Origin: Sepiola atlantica
Lineage: Eukaryota; Mollusca; Cephalopoda; Sepiida; Sepiolidae
Reading direction: 5' to 3'
Length of the DNA: 64,000 nt
Assembly: GCA_963556195.1 (NCBI GenBank)
Contig: OY744519.1
Coordinates: forward strand, 106,296,500 to 106,360,499
Position 1 is the stretch's first letter; each line of letters opens with the position of its first letter. The notes below the pieces were generated by a model, which saw only the letters and a list, made by a program, of their open reading frames with translations, had not been told where the DNA came from and made no database searches. Shown one piece after another: positions 1 through 11,772 of the stretch. The translations under genes were made by a program, and so were the position numbers.

Positions 1-333
1 AATATTCCCTAAATGGAAGACAGGCGGAACAATTGCCCCTCTCTCTCTCTCTAGGAATAGTTAGGACAACAGTAATAATCTAACTACAATATTCGTAAAT
101 CTCTCTCTATACACGATAGCAAGACAACGCCACGGCAATACAAACGACGCCTGAATAAAAGTAATTAAAAATAATAACATTGTTGTCTTATGAAGCGAGA
201 AAGGTTCTTTGTTACAGACAGCTCCCGGAGATGGTCACGGCAGTGCAGAGGCGAAGAAAGACTCAACCGCTGGACGACGAAACCGGCCGAGAAAATACGA
301 AGGTGTGAATTGTTTTAAATTTAAAGGGCTATT

Positions 334-440
<107 letters not shown>

Positions 441-828
441 TTCGTCGTACAAAACTTTAAAATGGCATTGAAGAGACAATATTTATTACTCATAATGAAT
501 TAAGAAATTAAAATATGAAAAGGGCAGCTGACCGTTTTCGTACTTCGCTCAACAGAGCCAAATATCGAGGTAATGTATAAAAAATATAAAAAAGATGCTA
601 TGAGAATTATAACGAGGGAAAGGGGTAAAAAAAAAGTTCAATCAAATAGAAAACAACATTAAGCCCGAGGAGATTTTCTCTTTGTGCTTGCAAAGAGAAG
701 GTCTCAAGGACTTAATATAAATTGTTTCTAGGATCTTGAGATGATAAGGAGAGTACGACTTACTAAGAATGGAGAATAAGTCGGCACTGAATTTAGAGGA
801 ACAGGTGCGGTTATTTATGAGATGTTGA

Positions 829-830
<2 letters not shown>

Positions 831-869
<39 letters not shown>
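831..869. repeat. (TA)n microsatellite
   Basis: Uninterrupted TA dinucleotide, about 39 bp, ending in TATG. It lies just upstream of the transposase relic. Confidence 0.95.
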
Positions 870-872
<3 letters not shown>

Positions 873-1029
873 GGATCCTCCATTAATAACTATCTAATTT
901 TATTTCCACATAAAAATGCAACATGGAATAAATGTGCAATTGCTATTTAAAAATTAACAAAGAGTATAGTTAAGTGTATTGCAACATAACACATGAGTGT
1001 ATCAATGCTCCGTGGGCTCGATGCAAGTT

Positions 1030-1331
1030 GCTATTTTTTAAGGAACAGAGCGACATACCTTAGCAACAGATCTAACGGTACTTGATCAACGGTAGCTCGG
1101 ATTTGTTCAACGATACTACGTGACTTTTCCGAGTAGACTTTCTCTGAAAACCTCCCACAAGAAAAACTCGAGAGGGCTAAAATCTAGCGAACGAAACGGA
1201 AACGCCAACCAATCTATCGAGTGTCTCACAAAGGCACATAATAATGGGTTAGTGCTCCGTGGTGCTGAAAGTAAAAAATCCTCCACCATCCTTCTGTAGT
1301 AATAACGACAAAAACTGCTGAAATTAAACAC
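1030..1331 (-). pseudogene. DDE transposase relic (mariner/IS630-like, C-terminal part)
   Basis: The minus strand encodes HSIDWLAFPFRSLDFSPLEF followed by FLWEVF. This resembles the 'W-P-R-SPDL-PLDFFLW' block around the last catalytic Asp of Tc1/mariner/IS630 DDE_3 transposases. After a frameshift near 1130 the reading continues in another frame as VYSEKSRSIVEQIR...VPLDLLLR, which resembles the tail found after that block in the family (VY...I.ELK.RI...IP...LRR). Only about 100 residues survive, with stops and a frame change, so it cannot encode a working enzyme. The substitution of Phe/Leu/Glu in the SPDLTPLD block also suggests decay. Terminal inverted repeats were not located. Family membership is inferred from short motifs. 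Confidence 0.55.
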
Positions 1332-1474
1332 AGGAGATATTTAGAAATAGGCATTTACTTAGCGACAAAGCAAGACTCCGAGGAAGGTTGTCGAATACTC
1401 TAGTCGCTTCATGTTTATTTTGAAATTGCATACATATAACGTAAATTCTCCGTACCACGTGGTTGTTTAATAAT

Positions 1475-1528
1475 GGATAAGCACGCTTTCACCCTACCCG
1501 TGAGGGTAGGGTGAAAGCGTGCTTATCC
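1475..1528. repeat. Perfect 25-bp hairpin with GTGA loop
   Basis: Left arm 1475-1499 and right arm 1504-1528 are exact reverse complements separated by four bases (GTGA). The arms are GC-richer than the surroundings and start GGATAAGCACGC. No similar sequence occurs elsewhere in the window. It could be a structured RNA, a palindrome made by strand-switch synthesis, or an assembly artefact. Confidence 0.95.
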
Positions 1529-4184
1529 AAACTTGCCTCTGTGAACCGGGTTCGCGCCTTTTGACTGTCTGAAATTATTTCTTTTATGAATATTAATAAT
1601 TTTAAAATATATATAAAGTTCGGCAAGAGATTATATGCAAGAACTATTTTGACATTTATTTAATGTTATACTGTTAACATAGAACATATAATCATGTAAT
1701 ATGTTCTTTATATACATTTTGTTGTAACTGTAAAATAATAACTCTTAATTTTTCTTTTCAGGCGGAAATTTAATAAACTTCCGTAATTACTGCATTTTTC
1801 AATGTCTAAAGATTATTTGCAAGTGTTAGAATTTAAGTTTAATGGATAGCAACAAAGAAATGACAAGTGATAAAAAGAACTACAGAATAAAGACAATTAG
1901 TAAAGTAAATTATTTTCTTCGAATTTCAAAGGATCAAAATAGGGATAATCAAACCATCAATAAAGTATATCTTAATGGAATTAAATCGATAAAAATATAT
2001 TATTCTGAACCAAAAACTCAAACGAAATAGAGATGTGTCATATATCCGAAGAGAAAGCATTAGAAATCCACATGCCAGTAGTTCATTAATGGTTCGGACC
2101 GCTGAAGTTCCTATGATTTCAAGAGAAACAAGTAAAAAGCATTAAGAACATTTACTGATGTAATGAATTGAATAATAAAACATGAGGAAAATCGAAATCA
2201 GTTAGCTAAGAAATATATGAAAACTGATTTCAGGAAACCATCGATGTGTCTAATGGATGGGTGCGAGGATATGTCTGTAAGCAACGCGATTCAGGACAAT
2301 TTGTTAAACGACAACAAGGTTCGGGTGAGATCATGATATAGGTTGGTATTGTTTGCAGTGAGCTTCTTTTAAACTCTAAAAGTTATTGTGATTTCCTAAA
2401 GCTAAATCTCATTAGGTAGTATGATCACCAATCTTTAGCCAAATGTAAATCGTTGATGTTTATGTAAGACAACGAACTAGGTCGCGCCTCAAAGATAACC
2501 AAAACATGGTAACAAGAAAAAGGATTTGTAACGGATTCGTACATAGACTGTCCACTCAATAGCTGCGACTAAAATACAATTAACAACTTGTGGAGCACGC
2601 TTAAGTGATATATATTCCAATGGCAGACACTGTCAGAGCAAGTATGATCTATTGCAAGCAGTAAAAATTGCTGCAAGTAGCATACTTGCAACAATAGCGA
2701 ATCAGCCGTCGATAACAGATTGTTAAAAGTTATTGAAAAGAAATGAGCATCAGTGCAGTAAATAATGAACCACTTTCCTTTTTCACTTCTGTTAATTTGC
2801 CTTTAGTTTTTGTTTAATGCAAATTTTTATTATATTTTTGTAGTATAACATTGTTAAGCTTGTTATTTATATTCGTTTCATATTCATATATTCTTTCAAA
2901 ATCAAAAAATAAGTAATATTGGTTATACAAAACCTGTACTTGCAAATAGAATATTGACAGTACTTTCAATCACATAAGGTTTTTCTTAATTACAACAATA
3001 GCAATACGTTACATGTAGGTTAAATATATTGTATAGAATATATATGAACAGTTATAGAAAAAATAGTTTAATTAATTTGGAAATGCTTGATGTTTCATGA
3101 TTTGCATATAATCTCTAGATGTACTTTATATATTTTATTCTAAATTTGAGTTAGTAAATGTTTTTTCTCTCATTAAGGTTTTTATACTTTTATAACACAA
3201 AACACCTGCTAAAATAATACTTAGCTCTTGCACTCAGTGATGTTTGAATAAATTATCTTTTTCATTGTCCTTATTAGCCGTAAGTTATAATTAACTGAAC
3301 AAGTAACCCATCTATCCCTTAGTTATCTATGAATTTCCTTTTCCCCTTCTCGCTCTATTTAACCACTATTTAACTATTTATGCTTTATTTAACCACTCTC
3401 TGATATATATGCATGTGAATATGATTGCAAAATGATAAGTATCTATATATTTATACAGAGATAATACATAATAATACTTCTATATAATGATAATCATATC
3501 AATAATAATAAAATAGAAGTAAAGACTTATCTTTATTTACGTAAGACGAATGCCTTAGAAGAAATGTCACAGTTTACCAGTTTATGGATATTCTAATGAA
3601 CTTAAAGTTAAATACACGGTGGTAGTGGTTGTGACCAAACGGGTCACATGTTAATCTAGTATTTGTATAAGAAAATTACTCATTATTGAAGATTTTTTTA
3701 ATTAACTGCCCTTAGATAATTAAATTATTAAGTTTTATTATCTGAATTTTGAATCAACAATATTAAACAATGATATCATAGGCCTTACTTACGATAAATC
3801 ATGAAACAACTTATGATAATACGCAGATCAAATTTAGTGTATATAACGTAAAAAAAAAAACTTTTCTTGTATTTTATTGAGTCTTGTTTTTTTACTTATC
3901 GGATAGCTTCTGACGTAAGAATTGTGTTTAGAGAATATGTTTTTAGCTGATGAACTCAGTTTTGGGATGATCAATTATTTCATAACTTTCATTTTGATTT
4001 TAGTTTCAAATGTTATTTTTACACTATTTTTGTGAACTACCACTGAAGATAGTGCGTAAAACTGTCTCTTGTTATGTAATTAACTAGGAATAATTATGAT
4101 TTTCTGTGGGCGAAACAGTTTCTGGTTATGGAAAATCATGGTGATGACTAATAAAATGTTTCATCGAAATAACTCGAATTTTCT

Positions 4185-4192
<8 letters not shown>
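1529..4192. other. AT-rich stretch, nothing recognised
   Basis: No coding domain, RNA gene or clear repeat was recognised here. The longest open frame (1842-2030, Lys/Asn/Ile-rich) has the composition of random AT-rich sequence. A weak imperfect stem lies at about 2638-2690. Confidence 0.6.

Positions 4193-4229
<37 letters not shown>
4193..4229. repeat. (TA)n microsatellite
   Basis: About 37 bp of pure TA repeat upstream of the Penelope remnant. Confidence 0.95.
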
Positions 4230-4236
<7 letters not shown>

Positions 4237-4789
4237 TTAGAAATGAATATGGATATATGAATATTAATAATAAATCAGGTGAAACAGAGAAAAGATATTA
4301 GAGGGACAGAAAATACAAAAGGGTGAAAATACCTTATTTATGTGTAATGCTACAATGAGCAAGTTTCACAAAATACTTTAAAACGAGACGAAATTAGCTT
4401 CACATAGCATTTTCATCCTTTTCTCATACATATCGCAGGGTTAAGACAGCCACAGACAGTATGCAAAAAACCGTCGTCTCATTTAAATGTCTAGGAGAGA
4501 TTGTCTCTCAAAAATGTTGAACATCATTATGAATTCTCAGACTCTAATGAGATTAGGTTATAGGATTATACAGAAAGATGGCCTCTCTATTGTTAGAAAT
4601 ACTCCTAATTCTGAAGATGAAAAAATCAAAAAATATTATATATACCATGAAAAATGTAAGACTACGAGTTAAGATTACAGCGTTATATGTTAATCGCAAC
4701 TTAAATCACCCCGTCTATTATTAACTATATCTCCGTATCCATAAATCATAGAATTTTGTAAATACTTCATCTAATGAACAAATATTCAA

Positions 4790-5560
4790 AAACGATAGTG
4801 ACACCTATAATACAACATTGCAAATCAGTGGCTCTAAAAACACTAGAATCGAAAATAAACACCGACATAATAGAAATATTAGAACAAAAAATAAAAGCCG
4901 AAAAGTAATTTGGTTTATACCCACGTTTAATATGCAAATGACATGTCATCGTTTCCTACACCTTTTCAGTCTACATTTCTCTACGAATAACCCACTTCAA
5001 TAAATATCCAATAGACATAGCATAAAACTTAGATATGCGTGTCCAAAAAACTGGAAAAATAATTAAAAGCCATATTAAACATATCCTAAACCAGTAAAAC
5101 AGATTTCAAAATCGCTCTAAGATCAATAAAACCCAAGACAGTAAGAATAACAAAATTAATGAATGCAATTGAAGAAAGAAAAATAACTGTCCACTACAGG
5201 ACAAAGATCTAAGAGTATAATCTAATGGGAACAATGCATCCAGAGATAATCCTAATCAAAATAAATTTAATGTGGTGGTACTAGTACAGATTTTAAAACC
5301 AGATATCCTAGCCGTAAAGCATCATTTAATAACTGAGAAAAAAAGGACGAAACTTCACTATCACAACACATATGATTTCTTAAAGCCGAATAATAAGGTA
5401 CCAATCATTAAGTGGACCGTTTTAAAAGAGCCTCCAACACCCACAGTACACACGCCTACATGTTATATTTGTCTCAATGAAAAAATAGCGATCATTAGAT
5501 TACCACAGAGAGATACATTATAAAACAAAGAGAAGTAGGAATTATTTGATGAAACTTCAA
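4790..5560 (+). pseudogene. Penelope-like retroelement remnant (C-terminal endonuclease region)
   Basis: Three blocks in order on the plus strand match the C-terminal linker plus GIY-YIG endonuclease region of Penelope-like elements. First is SRKVIWFIPTFN followed by FLHLFSLHFS, the 'R-x-IIWFNPPF...F..L..KHFP' block (about 4890-4990). Second is NNCPLQDKDLR preceded by a Cys-x-Cys-Arg pair, the zinc-like 'CNCR.K..CPL.G.CL' block (about 5163-5215). Third is IIKWTVLKEPPTP then CYICLNEKIAI, the 'I.WSI...C.LCL.EK..I' block (5401-5500). Stops and at least two frame changes separate them. Penelope elements use reverse transcriptase plus this endonuclease for target-primed insertion. The RT domain is not visible; an open frame at 4487-4672 may be its eroded remainder. 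A second copy lies at 38.4-39.2 kb. Confidence 0.82.
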
Positions 5561-6095
5561 ACAAATTACTTTGGATCAATATAAAAATAAATAAGATATT
5601 ATATTATGATATCCTATAATATAATTACAATTATAAATATCAAAATATTTTTATCAACACCATTAGATCGTGTAAACATGTTACGTAAGTAAAAAAGACT
5701 AAATATTCCATTATATAAGAATGGATATTAATATGAATTTGTTATCCACGGCAGTAAGAAATTGTTAAGTTATCTTAGATTAACATATTTAACCGGTAAA
5801 AAATTAAAGTAATAACACACAGGTAATAGCAATTAATAGTTATAAATAAATAAGAAATGATAGTAGTATAAGCGATTTTCACTGTACTGCTATATAGTAG
5901 AAGCAATACCCCCTAAATTTCTAATAATTGAAAGTGGATATGAAGATAGATAAAAAGTAAAAGACCAGGAAAATAAAGTAAATAGCAAAAGCAGAGAATT
6001 TTCTTTCATTCAATGGGATTTTAATATTTTATAACGGAATCTCACATTTCTTAATATTTGTATATGTATGTATATTTTTTCATGGATATATCTAT
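5561..6095. other. AT-rich stretch, nothing recognised
   Basis: About 80% AT by eye, no coding or repeat identity recognised. Confidence 0.55.
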
Positions 6096-6146
<51 letters not shown>

Positions 6147-6242
6147 CTGTGTGTCTGTGTGCAAGTATGTGTCTGTATGCATATAGATGTGTATATATAA
6201 TTATATTTATAAATAATATTTAGTATGAACATTATATATATG

Positions 6243-6279
<37 letters not shown>

Positions 6280-6285
6280 CAGTGT
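6096..6285. repeat. (TA)n/(TG)n compound microsatellites
   Basis: Two TA runs (6099-6132 and 6234-6260), each followed directly by a TG run, a common transition in TA microsatellites. The following 530 bp to about 6815 hold nothing recognised. Confidence 0.92.
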
Positions 6286-6814
6286 GTGCATATTACGTGC
6301 GTGCTGGTGTAGTGTGTATATATATGAATATTGGCAATGATTTAACATTATGGAGGTTTCTGAATTTTGTCTATTTGTAGTTAGTATGACACATTCATTC
6401 TTTCTAGAAGAGAAGTATTTATGAATAAAAATAAAAGAAACAAAAAGCGGAAGAATAGAAAATAAGAAAAAAAATGTAACGATATAACAAAATTTACAGG
6501 ATCAAAAGTCATCTGCTGTGATTAACACTGGTAAGGATGACTGATAGACTGTCTGGCAGATTTTATCTAGGAAGACGTGATTGCAAACTGAGCATGTTGT
6601 TGTCGTTGTTCTCGGGTATTTCTTCATTTCGTTTCTGATTTCTAATTATTTTCACGTCTCCGACGAAGCGTACGGTCGCTTGAACGTAATTGCATTTTCG
6701 CAAGCTGTTTAAATGTTGTTTATATGATAAAAAAATATAATTATCTTTCTAGTATTGATCACTCAAAGAATATTGGTTGTAAGTTCATTTTATAGATACT
6801 TTTGAATTTGTTAA

Positions 6815-6816
<2 letters not shown>

Positions 6817-6850
<34 letters not shown>
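6817..6850. repeat. (TA)n microsatellite with short (TG)n
   Basis: TA repeat running into TGTGTGTG. Sequence from 7054 to 8270 downstream is AT-rich with no recognised feature. Confidence 0.93.
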
Positions 6851-6856
<6 letters not shown>

Positions 6857-8289
6857 ATTTGTATGTAATTATTTTTATTGGTGATTGCAGCGTTCAGTTT
6901 ATTTTGCTTACTATTATCTCGATTGTCTTGTTATCTAATTACTATAAAATACTGTGTCTTCTGGAGATACCCAGGATTCGTCTATCTGGTCATTCGTTAA
7001 TTTGGAAAAATCCCGGCTTATTCTTACTACAGAAAACTCCTTGGCCACGTTAGAAGCAAAACACACTAAAATCGGAAGTTAACTAGCTAAACATTGTTTA
7101 ATAAGTATCCCTATTATACTAAGTCACTTACTTAACTTATTAGAAATACTCACCGTAATTAATATTATTCAAACCTTACTTTGAACTGTCTAGTTCTACC
7201 CTAAATATATAAAAATATACAATATAAATCTATATGTCAAAGACAGCGACATATCCTTAGGATTTGATATCGTAAACAATCCCACTGAATACTTAAAGAC
7301 TCATTGACCTTTTTGCTAGGAACAAAGTGTAGTATTTGTTCTGATGCTACACTTAGTCTATTGTTTCCTCGATCAATCACTAAGAAGTTCTTCTGGACCG
7401 AGGCAATTTAATTTTTGTTTCAATCCAAGGTGCATTTTTTGGGTAGCTTGATTTCCCTCACATTGAAAACGGCATTGTGCCTTAATTTGTTCTGTGGTGA
7501 AGCAAGTGAATAGGAATAATACAACATTACTGATGAAACTAATTAAAATTTTTATTGGTTCCTTCATTTACTACATTATACTGATTTAATCACATATATA
7601 TTTAAGAAAAATATTCTTAATCAATATTATTACGTGTTACATTTTAAAAAATCACTCGAACTAATTTGCAAGTGGGTGTTTCTACATACAAGATGAATTG
7701 AGTGAAATTTTTCTACATGCCTTATTCAACTAACTAGTCATCAACTTAAAGAAAAATTTGAAAAAATAGGTATCCTGTATAGAGTCTCGTCACATAGTAA
7801 ATAACCTATGGTACCAGCTAGTGATATTTTTAGAGAGTACAGATCGTCGTAAAACACCGGTCGCAATCTCACGGTTCAGAAACGTCGTAATAACAGTTTT
7901 AGAGAAAGAGATGAACTTGCTCATTATCTTTGCTTGTTTAAATGATACTCATTTACCATAACAATTTTCTAGAAAAATCTGTATTTCATTAAACGTGATG
8001 AGCTGAATTAGTTTTAAGAACACACTGAATAAATAAATATATTATACATCCCCAGAAGCCTCAGATTGTGTCCCGACAGCAAATAATGCCTTCACATACG
8101 TTAACTAAACAGCCTGTAAATATTTCTAAATGGTTATATCAAATAAATTACTTACCAAAATTATTTTAAAATACAACGATTAGGTTGTAAAACACACCGG
8201 GAAAAATTTAAAAGAAAGTCTGAACTGTTAGATAGTAAGTGGGTACGGTTGCTAGTATTCATATCATGATTTTAATTCAAGGGCTTATT

Positions 8290-8465
8290 TCGACACGTAC
8301 ACATCTCATCGCGACAACGAGTGCCTTCAAATGTCATATCGACCCTGGATCTACTGAGAACAGATGTAATGTCAGCTAAAGGGGCGAGCACGGATGAAGG
8401 ATAGGTCGAGTGGAAGAATTCGAGAGCGACAAACGTAAAAAAATGTCTGACAAACCGACGATAAT
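8290..8465 (-). pseudogene. Possible Ty3/gypsy pol fragment (RT connection region)
   Basis: The minus strand reads NYRRFVRHF and, after about 18 unrelated residues, LAPLADITSVL. This is reminiscent of the 'NFYRRFI..F...LAPL..LL' block between reverse transcriptase and RNase H of gypsy elements. The spacing is longer than usual and nothing else of the element is seen, so the call is tentative. It could be a chance match in an open frame (8272-8538). Confidence 0.3.
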
Positions 8466-8939
8466 TAATAAAAAATCCGTAACCGGAAATGCTCCACAGC
8501 AGGAGAAAGGATCCATCAACACGGTCACTAAATTTCAAATCGATGAACTTTGTTTTTCGTGACTGTGAACAATTAATTGCAGGTGGGTCCAGTCATGGGA
8601 AGAAAACGAGACTCGGTTATGATTATGAGAAGCACTCGATAACAAGGTAAGTTTCTGAACACGTATATTACATTGGTTGTAACCTGTCAGGTGTTGGGAT
8701 TCCTCTAATGGGGATATATGTTACACAACACTCTTTAGCCAATATACTTCCGGTTTTATACGTTTCGCTTACAATAAGGTCAATGACTCTTTCTGGTAAA
8801 AGAATAAACTATATTTTTCCTAATTCAAGAAACCCTGGCATCCTCAGCTGACAGTAATGCATATTATTTAAATAAAATAATAAGTAGACCCTCTTGGAAG
8901 ACATACAGTCAAGCACTTTGATGTTTTATCTATGAAATA

Positions 8940-8940
<1 letters not shown>

Positions 8941-9021
<81 letters not shown>

Positions 9022-9022
9022 T
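8941..9022. repeat. (TA)n-(GATA)n-(GA)n compound microsatellite
   Basis: TA repeat, then about four GATA units, then a GA run to 9021. It directly precedes the tRNA-like SINE. Confidence 0.95.
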
Positions 9023-9057
9023 CATGGCAAAATTTATATACGATATAACGTCGTATT

Positions 9058-9156
9058 CTGCGTGGCTCAGTGGTAAGGGCGTCAGACTTTCGTCACTGGG
9101 GTCCCTGTTTCGAATCTCGTTGATAACCCGTAGACGGCGAAACACATGTCAGTGGA

Positions 9157-9160
<4 letters not shown>
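9058..9160 (+). mobile_element. tRNA-like SINE with hammerhead-like tail
   Basis: A tRNA-like segment has an A-box-like TGGCTCAGTGG (about 9063-9073) and a B-box-like GTTTCGAATC (9107-9116), spaced as in tRNA genes, so a pol III internal promoter is likely. It is followed by TTGATAA, a CCGT-AG-ACGG stem, GAAAC, a four-base loop and GTC. That is the order of a hammerhead ribozyme (CUGANGA, helix II, GAAA, short helix III, GUC). The first core strand has two changes from consensus, so self-cleavage is unlikely in this copy. It sits between two TA microsatellites (ending 8989 and starting 9162). Related units occur at 48.2, 49.8 and 52.7 kb. Confidence 0.6.

Positions 9161-9200
<40 letters not shown>
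9161..9200. repeat. (TA)n microsatellite
   Basis: About 40 bp of TA repeat at the 3' end of the SINE. Confidence 0.95.
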
Positions 9201-9203
<3 letters not shown>

Positions 9204-9261
9204 AAATGTGTATACGTGTGTGTATGTATAAATATGTGTGTAATATATACGTTTTTTTTAC

Positions 9262-9608
9262 TTTAGTCCAAGTTCTCAGAAATCAAGGGTTTTTTTCGTG
9301 CGCTATCGCTTGATCTCTATATGAGATACATAGATATTTGAATCATCCATTTAAGTTATTTTTGCCTGTCAAACATTGAATTAGTAAAGAGATTAAGAAC
9401 ATTATTTTCCCCTCCTCAATTGACCAGTTAACTATGTATATCTTTTTTGTTGTCTCTTAGTTATACTGGATTACACGACAATGAATTCATGTAGTCTGCA
9501 AAGTGCTGTTACTTGAAGAAAAATTATTTACAGAGGGTGCACCATTCCTCGTATGAGCCAGTATAAAGCCGTGTCGAGGGCATCTTATTTGGACTTCGAA
9601 TATTATGT

Positions 9609-9611
<3 letters not shown>
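9262..9611 (+). repeat. Unclassified interspersed repeat, copy 1 (3'-truncated)
   Basis: This segment aligns by eye with 9665-10150 and with the reverse complement of about 49180-49695. Shared landmarks include CTTGATCTCTATATGAGATA, AGTGCTGTTACTT and GGTGCACCATTCCTCG. Copy 1 starts just after a TA/TG microsatellite and is cut short by the TA run at 9612. There is no coding similarity that I recognise. Confidence 0.85.

Positions 9612-9657
<46 letters not shown>
9612..9657. repeat. (TA)n microsatellite between two repeat copies
   Basis: Pure TA repeat that replaces the 3' end of copy 1 and immediately precedes the start of copy 2. Confidence 0.96.
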
Positions 9658-9658
<1 letters not shown>

Positions 9659-10175
9659 TTATTTTTATTTTACTTGAATCGAAGTTCACAGAAATAAGTG
9701 CGCCTTTTTCCCTGGCGCTAACACTTGATCTCTATATGAGATACATAGGTATTCGAATATTCCATTCAAGTTCTCTTTTACCTGGCAAACGTTTAGTTAG
9801 TAAAGAAGTCAAGATCATTAATTGTCTTCTTCCCAATAGACCAGTTTACTATATTGTAGCATATATTTCGTGTGGTCTCTTTGTCTGATCGGATTTCAGG
9901 ACAAGAATCAATCTAGTCTGGTGGAGTATACAGTGTAGTGCTGTTACTTAAGTTAACTTTATTTTGAAAAGGTGCACCATTCCTCGAATGAATTCGTGTA
10001 TAGTCGTGTCAAAGAGATCTTTTTGGGGCGTCGAATAGTATGTTGTTTTTAATATTTGGTCAGGGTTTACTTGTAGGGGGAAGTATCCTCATGCCGGGTT
10101 GTCCTTAAAAACCCTTGTACAGAGAGACCGAATACACTCGAGAATACTGTCTAGTATGTAATTCAAACCCTCCTT
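9658..10175 (+). repeat. Unclassified interspersed repeat, copy 2 (longest)
   Basis: Roughly 500 bp. Its 5' end follows a TA microsatellite. Its 3' end contains GTCAGGGTTTACTTGT and a GGTTGTCCT block also found, reverse-complemented, near 49260-49320. No tRNA-like head, long terminal inverted repeat or coding domain was found. It may be a non-autonomous retroposon or the untranslated part of a larger element. Confidence 0.85.
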
Positions 10176-11395
10176 TATGTAATTCAACTTCTCCAGTAGA
10201 TGTTTGTATATGTGTGTAATTTTAAAATATATCATATACGTTAATCTGTATATGAGTTTATATGAAATATGCGTTACCTGAGCAGAGAATGTTTACTCAT
10301 TTGAGAATAAAATTGATTTATGAAAACTATTTGTTAATATATTAAAATTCCTTTCTTAGCAGTTTCTTTTTTTGAATAATCAAGATATACCCGGTTTTGA
10401 ATATAAGAATGTTATTTCACTTTTAAAAATGTTTTTAGAAAAACAATTTGGCAAATTTTCTCGGATTTCAGATCTCTCTTTTCGATTATGTATTTTCTTA
10501 AAGAACTTATTTTAATTAATAATTAATAGCGTTTACCGTGGTATTTAACAATGGATATTTTTTTTCTTTTTTGTCTTGTTCTTGGTGTAATTCTTAACTA
10601 TTATGTAGACATTGTTGTTGACTTGTGTATTTTGTTGGGCTCCTACGAAATGTTTTTTTCTGAAGACAGCCTAGAGTTTAAAAAATAAATATAGTTTATT
10701 GTATATCTTAAAATTATCACTGCCTTAAAATAGCTGTAAAATACTAAAATATCTTTCCTGTTGTTGAGAAAATTTGATTAAAGTGTTTTTACGAGTGTGA
10801 TTACATTGGTGGGAGTTTTTCTTTTTTCTTCTTTTCTTTTTCTTTTTTTTTACGTGGCTATCTTTTCTCCAAATAAGTGTTTACTTTTTATATGCTTCAG
10901 TTGGCAAAACTTTTTACCAAAACTTTAATCTGGAATTTCACCGTATTTCCACCTCTGTTGTTCTTGTGTTTCTTTGTTTTCTTGTTATGAAATGCTATTT
11001 CACCATTCAACGATTTATAATGTGACCCTGTGATGATTCATAACATTAGACTAAAGAAAAAATTAACACTTATCTGATTTTGGCCAATAACGCGCGGAAG
11101 GAATATGAACGAATATTAAATTTGAATAGATTACTTTGGTGTGTAAGATAAAAGGTGTAAAAGGAAGAAATTAGTCATTAACAGAAATAAATTGTTAAAA
11201 CTAAATAAAATTATGGTTTAGGATTAATTCCACATGGTCAATGGAATGTAATTACAAGATATATGTAACACAGCCTCATCGAACTTACAACTGGAAACAG
11301 TTCAGATATTTTAAAGACTATACGTTTTCTTAAATATATATTTTTTCTAAAACATATTAATACTCTCTCTCTCTTTCTTTATATATATATATATA
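10176..11395. other. AT-rich stretch, nothing recognised
   Basis: T-rich sequence with several poly(T) runs, ending in a CT/TA run that carries the MITE insertion. No features recognised. Confidence 0.55.
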
Positions 11396-11772
11396 CAGGG
11401 TGGGCAAAAATAAGGGTCCTATTTTTAAAAATTCATAACTTTTTTATTTATTGATTTTTTTTTTTTTTTAAGAATAAGTAAAGGACCCCTTCCGAAGCAA
11501 GCATGAGCCGTATTAGCCCTAAGGAACGGACCCTCATTTAGAAAACATTATTTTTGCTTAAAAAACTCAAAACAGTGTAAAAAACAATACTTTAGTTTTT
11601 GTAAGTTTTAAGAAGTGTTTTTCGGCTAAAATTTGTTTTGTTTATTTCAAAAAATCTCGGAAGGATCAGTCTACACACACATAAAGTTTGGTGAGTTTAA
11701 CTTTTATTTTGTGGAAGTTATTCAAGTTCAAGTTATTCAAATTTAAAAATAGGACCCTTATTTTGGCCCACC

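Noticed and set aside
2638..2690. Stem GCAAGTATG ... CATACTTGC as a microRNA-like precursor
   Set aside because: Only 9 bp pair cleanly at the base, and the inner part pairs poorly; chance is sufficient.
7373..7567. A 64-codon minus frame with a hydrophobic start (signal-peptide-like) and Cys residues
   Set aside because: No second exon, motif or repeat supports it, and hydrophobic leaders are easy to obtain by chance in AT-rich DNA.
9061..9116. A functional tRNA gene
   Set aside because: Pol III boxes are recognisable but the acceptor and anticodon stems do not pair and a ribozyme-like tail follows. SINE head is the better call; same reasoning at 48426, 49970 and 52790.
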